This document shows positions 50,797 through 57,932 of a stretch of DNA of 57,932 bases, one piece after another. Origin of the DNA: Paraplanobispora siamensis (lineage in GTDB: Bacteria > Actinomycetota > Actinomycetes > Streptosporangiales > Streptosporangiaceae); the NCBI RefSeq assembly GCF_016863175.1, contig NZ_BOOJ01000074.1:1-57932 (forward strand), read 5' to 3'. Position numbers and translations under genes: made by a program. How positions within the stretch are numbered: the stretch's first letter is position 1; each line of letters begins with the position of its first letter. Below the pieces are notes generated by a model. That model worked only from the letters and a program-made list of their open reading frames with translations. It ran no database searches and had not been told where the DNA came from.

Positions 50797-52109
50797 CGTG
50801 GGACCTCCGGATGGCGGACGCTCGGCGCCGCCGCCCGCGACCGGTACACACGGGCGGAGACGATGACCACGGCCGCGGTGAGAACGAGATTGGACAGGAT
50901 GAACGCCACCAGGCCGCCGGCCAGGCCCTGCCAGGCGATGAGCGCGGCCTGACCGGCGAGCACGATCGGGGCCGCCGCGCACTGGGCGGCGATGAGGGCC
51001 CTGGCGCCCCGCACCCCGTCCATCGACAGGGCCGCCGAGTAGAGGTTGAAGACCGTGTGGGTGCCGATGCCCAGGGCCGACAGGGCCATCAGGCCGAAGG
51101 AGTACGGATACTCGCCGCGGAGCAGGAGGAAGAACACCGCGCTCGCCGCGAACGACAGCAGGGCCGCCGCAGCGAAGACGGCCGGGGACAGCCGCCCGAT
51201 GCGGCCCAGCGCCCTGGAGGTGTCCGTGACGGCCAGCGCGGGCAGCAGCACCAGGCCGATGCCGTCGGCGAAGACCACGCCCAGGAGCCGCTTGGGGAAG
51301 TTGTTGTAGATCGAGTACACCCCGACCTCGGACGCCTCCGCCCAGTGGTTGAGGAAGATCACGTCCACTCCGAAGAGCACGGCGCTGAGACCGCCGAGGG
51401 CGGTGAGGTAGGCGCCGTGCCGGTACAGCGAGCGGGCGAGCGCGCGCGACCAGGAGCGCGGGTCGATCCGGAAGCCGACCGCCGACACCAGGGCGAAGAG
51501 CAGGTTCGTGCCGATCAGCGCCAGCAGGTACCAGTCGACGTCCCTGACGTCGAGCACGAACAGGAACCAGGCCGAGACGCCCAGGTAGACGAAGGCGACG
51601 ATGATCTTCAGCGCGGAGGTGAGGCCGTACTTCCGCAGACCCCGCAGGAAGCTCTCGGTGAGATAGTTCACCGCCATCGCCAGGGCGAGGGCCAGCGCGA
51701 AGCAGAGGGTGCGCAGGTCCACGCCCAGGACGGCGGTCAGGACGGGGGCGGCCAGCACCCCGGCCAGGGCCAGGGCCGTGCCCAGCACGAGGGTGGACAG
51801 CAGCGCCGTGCTGATCAGGGCCCGGTGTTCCTCGGGCCGGGACCTCGGCAGCTCCTGGTACATGACGAAGTGCAGGCTCATCACCATGCCGACCGTGACG
51901 ATCAGCGCGATCGACAGGACCAGGGTGAAGCGCCCGAACTCGGCGGCGCTGACCCCCCAGGCCACCAGCAGCGTGGTCGAGGCCGAGACGCCGCTGGCGA
52001 CCGCGTTGACGAGCATGGGGGTCGCGACGGCCCGGCGACGCTCACCGGACCGCCGACCGGTCCCGAACCATCCGGTGATCCCGGACCGTCCGCCGGGGCG
52101 AAGACTCAC
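50793..52109 (-). CDS. Wzx-like polysaccharide flippase
   Basis: A 438-residue membrane protein with about 12 segments, beginning 'NAVASGVSASTTLLVAWGVS' with the family 'AEFGRFTLVLSIALIV'. It should move lipid-linked oligosaccharide across the membrane. The GTG at 52109 overlaps the upstream glycosyltransferase stop (GTGA), and its own stop overlaps the next start. Confidence 0.88.
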   Translation of the reverse strand: MSLRPGGRSGITGWFGTGRRSGERRRAVATPMLVNAVASGVSASTTLLVAWGVSAAEFGRFTLVLSIALIVTVGMVMSLHFVMYQELPRSRPEEHRALISTALLSTLVLGTALALAGVLAAPVLTAVLGVDLRTLCFALALALAMAVNYLTESFLRGLRKYGLTSALKIIVAFVYLGVSAWFLFVLDVRDVDWYLLALIGTNLLFALVSAVGFRIDPRSWSRALARSLYRHGAYLTALGGLSAVLFGVDVIFLNHWAEASEVGVYSIYNNFPKRLLGVVFADGIGLVLLPALAVTDTSRALGRIGRLSPAVFAAAALLSFAASAVFFLLLRGEYPYSFGLMALSALGIGTHTVFNLYSAALSMDGVRGARALIAAQCAAAPIVLAGQAALIAWQGLAGGLVAFILSNLVLTAAVVIVSARVYRSRAAAPSVRHPEVPR

Positions 52110-53395
52110 CGCGCCACCGCGGCGTAGGCGGCCAGGGTCTGCTCGGCCGTACGGGACCAGCTGTAGTTCTCCCGTACGTAGGCGGCGCCGCGGGCGCCGA
52201 GCCGCGCGGCCTCCTGCGGGTCGTCCAGGCAGCGCGACAGCTCGGCGGCCAGCTCCTCGGGGCAGTCGCGCGCGGACCGCAGCGCCCCGTCCCCCACGAC
52301 CTCGGGAGAGTAGCCGGGCCCGACGATCACCGGCCTGGCCAGCGCCATGGCCTCCACCGCGACCAGCCCGAACGGCTCGTACACCGACGGGAAGACGCAC
52401 ACGTCGGCGGCGAGGAAGTGCGCGAACAGCTCGGCCGAGTCGAGGAACCGGTAGTCGGCCACCACGTGCTCACCGGCGCCGGTCTCCTCGATCAGCCGCG
52501 CGACGACCGCGTTGTCGTCGGTCTGCGGCAGCTGCGCACCGATGATCACGACCCGCAGGTCGTCTCCGTACTGCTTCGCCAGCAGCGGCACCGCCCGGAT
52601 CAGGGTGTGCACGCCCTTGTGCGCCGACAGGCGCCCGGCGAAGACCACCAGCCGGCCCCGGCCCCGCGGCAGATAGCGCTCGCGCACCCGCGAGGCGATG
52701 CGCTCACGCTCGCCGGCGGGCAATGCGGCCAGCCGCAGCAGTTCCGCGTCCTCGAAGCCGTGCGGCAGCACGCGCAGCCGCTCCCGCGGCCAGCCGCGGG
52801 CCGCGAGGTCGTCGCGGACGCTCACGCTCGGCACGATGATCAGGTCCGCCAGGCGGGCCTGCGCCGTCTCCACCGCGTCCAGGCAGGCCGCGTGCAGGGA
52901 CCGGCCGCCGGCCGGGTCGGCGTTGAGCTCGCGGGTGTGCACGTGGAAGACCACCGGCAACCGGCCGAGCAGGCGGCACACGATGCCGGCCGGGCTCCCC
53001 ATCCAGTCGTGCACGGCGACGACCGTCCCGCGCCGGTCCGCCCGGGACCGCCCCGCCTCGGCGCGCAGGATGCGCCCGGCGACGCGCACGTTGAAGGCGA
53101 GCAGCCCGGCGATCTTGGCCACCCGCCTGAGTATCTGCGGCGTGCGCGAGTCCCTGGCGTGGTCGCTGCTCGCCGTCGCCAGCCGGTGCAGCGTGACGTC
53201 CCCCTGCCGTTCGGTCCGGGGTGAGCGGCCCCGGCGGGCGGTGCCGTACACCGTGACGGGGGTCCCGCCCCGGCGCAGGGCGCCCATCATGCGCTCGGCG
53301 TAGCGGCCGAGCCCGCCCACGACGTCAGGGGGGATCTCCGAGCAGACGACGTGAACGCGGCGGAGCGGGACGGAGCCGGGGGTCAGCTCGTGCAT
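52106..53395 (-). CDS. GT4 family glycosyltransferase
   Basis: A 429-residue GT-B enzyme with 'IPPDVVGGLGRYAERMM' and 'LVVFAGRLSAHKGVHTLIRA' then 'VCVFPSVYEPFGLVAVEAMA'. It is a paralogue of the enzyme at 49513. The start ATG 53395 overlaps the end of the NTP-transferase by 13 bases. Confidence 0.92.
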   Translation of the reverse strand: MHELTPGSVPLRRVHVVCSEIPPDVVGGLGRYAERMMGALRRGGTPVTVYGTARRGRSPRTERQGDVTLHRLATASSDHARDSRTPQILRRVAKIAGLLAFNVRVAGRILRAEAGRSRADRRGTVVAVHDWMGSPAGIVCRLLGRLPVVFHVHTRELNADPAGGRSLHAACLDAVETAQARLADLIIVPSVSVRDDLAARGWPRERLRVLPHGFEDAELLRLAALPAGERERIASRVRERYLPRGRGRLVVFAGRLSAHKGVHTLIRAVPLLAKQYGDDLRVVIIGAQLPQTDDNAVVARLIEETGAGEHVVADYRFLDSAELFAHFLAADVCVFPSVYEPFGLVAVEAMALARPVIVGPGYSPEVVGDGALRSARDCPEELAAELSRCLDDPQEAARLGARGAAYVRENYSWSRTAEQTLAAYAAVAR

Positions 53396-54165
53396 CGCAG
53401 GTAGGTCCTTCGGGTGAACTCGAGATCGGCGGGGGTGTTGATGCCACGGGCCTCGGCGGGGTCGGCGACCGGCACCACCGTGGTCCGCCGCCCATGCTCT
53501 CGCGACAGGTACGGCAGGAAGGGCAGAAAGTTGATCTCTCCGGTGACCGTTCCCGGGCGGGCCCCGGCCAGATAGCCCGCCCAGGCCCGCGCCAGCCCGT
53601 CCACGCCGAGGCAGAAGAGGCCGACGTCGCCGAGTCCGCCGGGCCTGCACTCCTCCCCCTCCCGGGACATCCGCACCCCCAGCAGGGTCGAGGAGGCCGC
53701 GTCGTAGTCGTACTCGACGTAGGGATCGGGCAGCGCGACCAGGGGAAGGGTGAGTCCGGGCCCTCCCCCGGCGGTGTTCTCGCGGTGGGCCCGCACCACC
53801 TCGCCGACCGTGCGCGAGGACAGGTTCGCCTGGTCGCCCCAGACGACCAGGATCGCGTCATGGTCCGCCCAGTACGGCGCGGCGGCCCCGAAGACGGCCT
53901 CACCCATGCCCGTGGGCGCCTCCTGGACGCTGACGGAGACCTCGCCCCGCTCGATCGCCCCGGCGGCCAGCCGCCGGAAGGGACCCTCCCCCCGCGGGGA
54001 GAGCACCACGTGGATGTGCTCCACCCACGGCGACAGGCGGCGGTGCAGCAGGTCCCACACGGTGACGCCGCCGGCGATCTCGACCATGATCTTCGGGATG
54101 TCCGCGCCGAGCCGGGAGCCCTGTCCCGCCGCGGGGACCACCGCGCAGAAGCGTTCCTCACCCAA
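53383..54165 (-). CDS. Sugar/phospho-compound nucleotidyltransferase (MobA/GlmU-like)
   Basis: A 260-residue NTP-transferase. The binding loop is 'VVPAAGQGSRLGADIPKIMV' (a variant of GGxGxRxxxxxPK) and 'VVWGDQANL' supplies the metal-binding Asp. Activates a phosphorylated substrate to a NDP form. The start is TTG at 54165, overlapping the HAD stop by 8 bases; no better start is visible. The product likely feeds the glycosyltransferases or the CofD-like protein. Confidence 0.85.
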   Translation of the reverse strand: MGEERFCAVVPAAGQGSRLGADIPKIMVEIAGGVTVWDLLHRRLSPWVEHIHVVLSPRGEGPFRRLAAGAIERGEVSVSVQEAPTGMGEAVFGAAAPYWADHDAILVVWGDQANLSSRTVGEVVRAHRENTAGGGPGLTLPLVALPDPYVEYDYDAASSTLLGVRMSREGEECRPGGLGDVGLFCLGVDGLARAWAGYLAGARPGTVTGEINFLPFLPYLSREHGRRTTVVPVADPAEARGINTPADLEFTRRTYLRCTS

Positions 54166-54853
54166 CGGGATCCACTCCCGTGCCGGGAGTCTCCGACTCC
54201 AGAAGGGACACGATCTCCTCCAGGTCCCGTACCGGCACCGCCCCGTCCGCCGGCGCTCCCCCGTGCACCTGGAGCGTGAGCAGGCCCGCGCCGACGGCGG
54301 AGGCCACCCCGTGGGCGGAGTCCTCCAGCACGACGGCGGAGGCGGGGTCGACGGCCCAGGCCTGGCACGCCCGCCGGTAGAAGCGCGGGTCGGGTTTGCC
54401 GTACGGCACGTCGTCGGCGGTCAGCACGCCGCGGAAGTATCCGCTCAGCGCGCAGGCCCGCAGGACGCCGGCGGCCGATTCCCGGCTGGCGGAGGTGACG
54501 AGGTAGGCCGCGTGCCCCCGGCCGGTCAGGAGCGTCAGCAGCCGGCGCGCCCCCGGCAGCACGGCGACGGCGCCGTCACGGACGTAGGCCCGGTAGAGCC
54601 GTTGCTTGCGGCCGACCACCCGCTCGGCCAGCGCCGGGTCCACGCCCAGCTCCCGCACCACCTGCCGGGTGCTCGCCCCCGCGTGCGCGCCGTACTCGAA
54701 GGAGCCGAGCAGCCCCGGGGAGATCTCGGCGAGCGCGGTGCGGAAGGCGGCCTCGTGGGCGGGGGCGGAGTCCACGAGCGTGCCGTCCAGGTCGCACAGC
54801 CAGACGCGCCGCCCGGCGAGCGCCGCGGCCGTGCGGTGCGTGGGCGCGCTCAT
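54158..54853 (-). CDS. HAD-superfamily phosphatase/phosphoglucomutase-like
   Basis: A 231-residue HAD-IA enzyme: 'LCDLDGTLVDSAPAH' motif I, 'VTSASRESA' motif II, 'GKPDPRFY' and 'VLEDSAHGV' motifs III-IV. A beta-phosphoglucomutase-like or sugar-phosphatase role is probable. ATG 54853 overlaps the CofD-like stop by ATGA. Confidence 0.9.
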   Translation of the reverse strand: MSAPTHRTAAALAGRRVWLCDLDGTLVDSAPAHEAAFRTALAEISPGLLGSFEYGAHAGASTRQVVRELGVDPALAERVVGRKQRLYRAYVRDGAVAVLPGARRLLTLLTGRGHAAYLVTSASRESAAGVLRACALSGYFRGVLTADDVPYGKPDPRFYRRACQAWAVDPASAVVLEDSAHGVASAVGAGLLTLQVHGGAPADGAVPVRDLEEIVSLLESETPGTGVDPVG

Positions 54854-56130
54854 CCGGCCCCCAGCAGGGAGGTCTCGCCGACGATGCGGGCCAGCGCCGC
54901 CACCGTGCGGGTCCCGGAGTGCACGCCGGGCCGCCGCGGGTCCTCCAGGTCGGCCGTGACCCATCGGGCGCCCGCCGCGGCGCCCCCGCCGGGCTCCTCC
55001 GTCACGGCGGATCCCGCGCGGTGGCACAGGACGTGGGTGATCGTGCGCCGCTCGTTGCGGGGGTCGCCGAGATAGCGCAGGGTACGGCCGACCAGGGCGT
55101 GGGCGTCCAGTCCCCGGACGTCGTGGTCGTCCCTGAGGTTGACGACGAACACCTTGGCGGCGGCGCGGCCCGCGGCGATCGCGTCGGCGATCCCGGGGGT
55201 CAGATAGCTCGGCAGCAGCGAAGAGTGCGGCGTGCCGGGGCCGTACACGATGAGGTCGGCGTGGGTGACGGCGTCCCCGGCCTCCGGGTTGAGGGAGATC
55301 CGGGCGCCGCCGCCGGCCAGGGCGCGCCGCCGGTGCTCGTCGGGCAGCGCCTCCAGTACGGCCCGCCGCGACGGGGTGAGGGGGCTGCCCAGGAGGAACA
55401 GGTCGGAGATGGCGACCGGGTCCTGCGGGGCGACGATGTCGGCCTCGTCGGCCAGGATCCGGCCGTCCTGCTTGAGCGCCACCAGATAGGCGTCCTCGCC
55501 CCCCGTCACGTTGACCAGCCGCACCGGCGAGCCGAACGTCTCGGCGCAGGATCGGACCGCGGCGTTGAAGTCCCGGCCCAGTCGCAGGTACGCGCCCGCG
55601 AACACCAGGTTGCCCAGCGCGCAGTCCCGCAGGTCGAGCCCGGGATCGCCGTCGAGCCGGTCCGTCAGGACGGACAGGTCGCGCACCACCGCGGCCCGCG
55701 TGCGCGGCGGCAGCATCCCGTGCACCCGGCCGCGGGCCAGCCCGTCCACGAGCTCGTCGAGGTCCCCGCGACCGGCCGAGGCGGGCAGCCGGTGGTCGAG
55801 CACGCCGATCATCGCGGCCTGGCGCGGGTCGTTCCGGTCGAGATGGAGCAGCAGGTTCTTGCGGAAGTCGGAGGGGCCGAGCATCCCCGGCAGATAGCGG
55901 CGCAGCGCCCCGGTGGACTGCCCGTTGTCGTACCCGTTGACCAGCACGGCCAGGTCGGTGTCCGGCGCCCGCAGGAGGCCGCGGGCGATGCCGGCCCCGC
56001 CCCGCCCCCCGCTGAACAGGACGACGGACGCCCCGCCGAGATGCGGCGTGTCCGCCGCCGGGTCTTCACGACCCATCAGGCCTCCGCGGCTCATCGGGCC
56101 TCCACCGTTCACCGGGCCTCCGCGGCTCAT
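54850..56130 (-). CDS. CofD/YvcK-like phosphotransferase-fold protein
   Basis: A 426-residue protein of the 2-phospho-L-lactate transferase/YvcK family. It has 'VVLFSGGRGGAGIARGLLRA', then 'VNGYDNGQSTGALRRYLPGM' and 'GPSDFRKNLL', then 'ALGNLVFAGAYL' and 'DLIVYGPGTPHSSLLPSYL'. CofD transfers a phospho-acid from GDP to F0 in F420 synthesis; YvcK is linked to central carbon/envelope balance. No F420 genes are here, so its substrate is open. Four in-frame start codons with a ribosome-binding site each (see repeat); I report the first, which overlaps the GT2 stop. Confidence 0.87.
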   Translation of the reverse strand: MSRGGPVNGGGPMSRGGLMGREDPAADTPHLGGASVVLFSGGRGGAGIARGLLRAPDTDLAVLVNGYDNGQSTGALRRYLPGMLGPSDFRKNLLLHLDRNDPRQAAMIGVLDHRLPASAGRGDLDELVDGLARGRVHGMLPPRTRAAVVRDLSVLTDRLDGDPGLDLRDCALGNLVFAGAYLRLGRDFNAAVRSCAETFGSPVRLVNVTGGEDAYLVALKQDGRILADEADIVAPQDPVAISDLFLLGSPLTPSRRAVLEALPDEHRRRALAGGGARISLNPEAGDAVTHADLIVYGPGTPHSSLLPSYLTPGIADAIAAGRAAAKVFVVNLRDDHDVRGLDAHALVGRTLRYLGDPRNERRTITHVLCHRAGSAVTEEPGGGAAAGARWVTADLEDPRRPGVHSGTRTVAALARIVGETSLLGAG

Positions 56131-56145
56131 CGGGCCTCCACGGGC
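56074..56145 (-). repeat. 18-bp repeat reiterating an RBS and start codon four times
   Basis: Four units of 18 bases (56074-56091, 56092-56109, 56110-56127, 56128-56145) each read, on the minus strand, GGAGGCC(C/T)G followed by ATG or GTG. All four start codons (56130, 56112, 56094, 56076) are in one frame, and codons between read 'MSRGGPVNGGGPMSRGGLM'. The GT2 stop lies in the first. Confidence 0.95.
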
Positions 56146-56936
56146 AGAGCGGCGCGCTCGGCGACGGAGTGCGCCGCCGGGGAGCGCAGCACGCCCCGGC
56201 GCTGCAGCCACCGGCGGTAGCCGAGGTAGCCCACGAACAGCGCCCGGTCGCGCGCCCCGCGCCAGAAGCGCCATCCCCGGCTGCCGCCGCCGCGCTCCCG
56301 ATGCTCGATCGGCACCTCGATCCAGTCATGGCCGAGCTCGACGACCCGGGCGGTGATCTCGGTGGAGCAGTTCATCCCGCCCGACTCCAGCCGCAGGGAG
56401 CGGAACAGCGGGCCGTACACCACCTTGAAGATCGAGTTGAAGTCGCGGTAACGGGTGCGGTGCAGGGCGTTGCTGACCGCGCCGCTGGCCGCCGAGCCCC
56501 ACCGGTACGGCAGGCCGTCGGCCTTCCTGATCCTCGCCCCGGAGAAGGCGGCCCCCTCACCCTCGCCGATGCGGTCGAGGAACCCGTCCAGGTTGGCGAT
56601 GGGGAACTGGCCGTCGGAGTCCAGCAGCACGACCCAGTCCATCCGGGTATGGGCGATGGCCGCGGCGATCGCGGCGCCCGCCCCGCGGTTGCGGCCGAAG
56701 CCGACCACGACGAGCCCGGGGCACCGCTCGCGCAGTTCCTCCAGGATCGCGCGGGTGGCGTCGGTGCTGCCGTCGTCGCACACGACGATCTCCCACGCGC
56801 CGACCGCGGGGTGCCCCTCCAGATACCGCCGCCATTCCGTCACCGCCGCGGCGATGTTCGCCGCCTCGTTGTAGGCGGGCGCCGCGACCGAGATCGCGAT
56901 GGGCTGCCGCGGCACGCGCCCGCCTCCCGTGCTCAC
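56127..56936 (-). CDS. GT2 family glycosyltransferase
   Basis: A 269-residue GT-A enzyme with 'AAPAYNEAANIAAAV', 'VVCDDGSTDATRAI' and 'VVLLDSDGQFPI' (DxD-like DSDGQ). It ends in a positively charged region without membrane anchor. DPM1-like polyprenyl-phosphate glycosyltransferase is a possibility. The GTG at 56936 overlaps the membrane-protein stop (GTGA). Confidence 0.9.
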   Translation of the reverse strand: MSTGGGRVPRQPIAISVAAPAYNEAANIAAAVTEWRRYLEGHPAVGAWEIVVCDDGSTDATRAILEELRERCPGLVVVGFGRNRGAGAAIAAAIAHTRMDWVVLLDSDGQFPIANLDGFLDRIGEGEGAAFSGARIRKADGLPYRWGSAASGAVSNALHRTRYRDFNSIFKVVYGPLFRSLRLESGGMNCSTEITARVVELGHDWIEVPIEHRERGGGSRGWRFWRGARDRALFVGYLGYRRWLQRRGVLRSPAAHSVAERAALPVEAR

Positions 56937-57676
56937 TTCTGACCGCCGGCGGGTGCGACGCCGAGCAGGCGGCCGATCCAGCGGTCCAGCGGGAGCAGGC
57001 CGATCCCGATGACGACGGGGAGGTGCGCCAGGGTGAACAGGATCGTCGCGCCGAAGGAGATCGGCCCCCCGGTGAACACCGTGATGTGCGGGGCGTCGAT
57101 GGTCTCGGGGATGTCGATCGGGTTGACCAGCTGCCACATGACGTCGAGGAAGCCGGAGAACACGATGACGACGCCGTTCACCGCGATCTTCAGGCAGTTG
57201 CCCGGGGTCCCGCCGCCCAGCCGGTGGGCGGCCGCGACGGTGAGCACGATCCCGGGATAGAGCAGCAGGTAGAGATGGGTGTAGAAGCTGTCACCCTGGG
57301 CGCGCGCGGCGTCCATGTAGTAGAAGTAGCTGATCCGCGGGATCACGTAGCCGGTGAAGAAGACGAACGGCACGTACATCAGCCAGTGCAGACGCGGCGA
57401 CGACCAGGGGAAGAAGGCGATCGCCGCGCACAGGCAGGCGAACGCGGCCAGCTTGACGCCGAGTTCCCACACCGCCTCTATCTCCCGGCCGTGCGGCGTG
57501 GCCAGCCACACGAACGCGGCCCCGGCGCCGCCGGCGACCAGGGCGATCCACCACAGGTGCGGCGCCCATGCCCGCTCCGAGCTCAGGACGACGCCGGAGT
57601 GGCGCGGGCGTCCGGTGACCGGCGCGCCGCCTCTGAGGAGCCCGAGGGAGGGTGGGTTTCCCCTCTCTACTGTCAT
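56933..57676 (-). CDS. Seven-pass-like membrane protein, first gene of the glycan operon
   Basis: A 247-residue protein with about seven hydrophobic segments ('LWWIALVAGGAGAAFVWLA', 'LAAFACLCAAIAFFPW', 'WLMYVPFVFFTGYVI', 'LYLLLYPGIVLTVAAAH' and others). No family recognised. The positions of polar residues in the middle of the protein (e.g. 'GFLDVMWQLVNPID') suggest a transporter or lipid-modifying role. ATG 57676 behind AAAGGTG. Its product may help supply or flip the lipid carrier. Confidence 0.75.
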   Translation of the reverse strand: MTVERGNPPSLGLLRGGAPVTGRPRHSGVVLSSERAWAPHLWWIALVAGGAGAAFVWLATPHGREIEAVWELGVKLAAFACLCAAIAFFPWSSPRLHWLMYVPFVFFTGYVIPRISYFYYMDAARAQGDSFYTHLYLLLYPGIVLTVAAAHRLGGGTPGNCLKIAVNGVVIVFSGFLDVMWQLVNPIDIPETIDAPHITVFTGGPISFGATILFTLAHLPVVIGIGLLPLDRWIGRLLGVAPAGGQK

Positions 57677-57814
57677 GACTTCAGCACCTTTCTTCCGTTG
57701 CCGCGCCCGGACCGTGCGGGGGTCCGGCGCGCGGACGGCTCTGCCTGAGTCGATGGCGGGAAGTCACGGAGCGGTCGCATCCCACTCGCCCCCGCGAGAA
57801 ACTTGCTGAAAGGG

Positions 57815-57845
57815 ATCATAAAGCTTGCAGTAATTTTCAGAAAGA
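57815..57845 (-). promoter_or_regulatory. Candidate promoter of the glycan operon
   Basis: On the minus strand TATGAT (57815-57820) lies 17 bases after TTTCTG in an AT-rich stretch (57800-57870) of otherwise GC-rich DNA. It is about 140 bases from the first gene. The rest of 57677-57932 shows no gene. Confidence 0.45.
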
Positions 57846-57932
57846 CCCATCAGCATTTAACTCACATCCGCATTCCCGGGAGCGACCCGGATCCCGCCCC
57901 GGCCGGGGCCTGACCTGCCGGGCGGAGGTGAG

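Noticed and set aside
53383-56130. F420 biosynthesis (CofC/CofD) operon
   Set aside because: No F0 synthase or CofE genes, and the neighbours are glycosyltransferases and a flippase.

Overview
The window is very GC-rich DNA with dense coding, many GTG starts and overlapping ATGA/GTGA gene junctions. It carries protein families typical of actinomycetes: WYL, HxlR and TetR regulators, ZAS anti-sigma factors, an S37 peptidase, and a mycobacterial-type CYP51. I read it as chromosomal DNA of a filamentous actinobacterium, possibly Streptosporangiaceae-like; the family is inferred only from style and gene content. No rRNA, tRNA, integrase, transposase or CRISPR array was found.

Layout. 1-13.5 kb: TetR regulator, AXE1-type esterase, RidA; a heme-membrane protein with a NuoF-ferredoxin fusion; a Gln-rich DUF1996 protein; DUF4142 protein; YxFxxD lipoprotein; sigma/anti-sigma pair 1; SDR; Lnt/nitrilase-like protein; two-component system. 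13.5-15.25 kb: a decayed stretch with an intact XRE antitoxin, a HigB-like toxin carrying an internal deletion, and remnants of two FAD oxidoreductases. 15.26-26.24 kb: a CYP51 island (TetR, CYP123-like P450, SDR, CYP51, 3Fe-4S ferredoxin, SnoaL-like protein; then ALDH, SDR, HIBADH-like and carboxymuconolactone-decarboxylase-like genes). Its gene content and order closely match what I remember of Mycobacterium tuberculosis Rv0762c-Rv0771. A WYL regulator and a VOC gene sit between its two arms. The same palindrome, TCTGGACA-nn-TGTCCAGA, overlaps the probable start codons of both arms. 26.3-49.5 kb: HxlR/MFS pair, macro-domain protein, S37 peptidase, GGDEF-EAL protein, glutamine-synthetase-like/amidohydrolase pair, STAS protein, response regulator, CE1-CBM2 esterase, DUF4132 pair, HAD-ATPase fusion, sigma/anti-sigma pair 2, amidase behind an RBS-masking hairpin, small DxDGD protein, PepSY protein. 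49.5-57.7 kb: an eight-gene, translationally coupled glycan/glycoconjugate operon with three glycosyltransferases, a flippase, a CofD/YvcK-like protein, an NTP-transferase, a HAD phosphatase and a multi-pass membrane protein.

How the genes work together. The island should couple two P450s and a ferredoxin to NAD(P)-dependent alcohol and aldehyde oxidation of an unknown lipid or terpenoid, under one TetR repressor. The terminal operon should make, activate, assemble and export an unknown glycan or glycolipid. A recurrent feature of the window is short tandem repeats inside or beside genes, mostly in units of a multiple of three bases; one has produced four in-frame ribosome-binding-site/start modules in front of the CofD-like gene.
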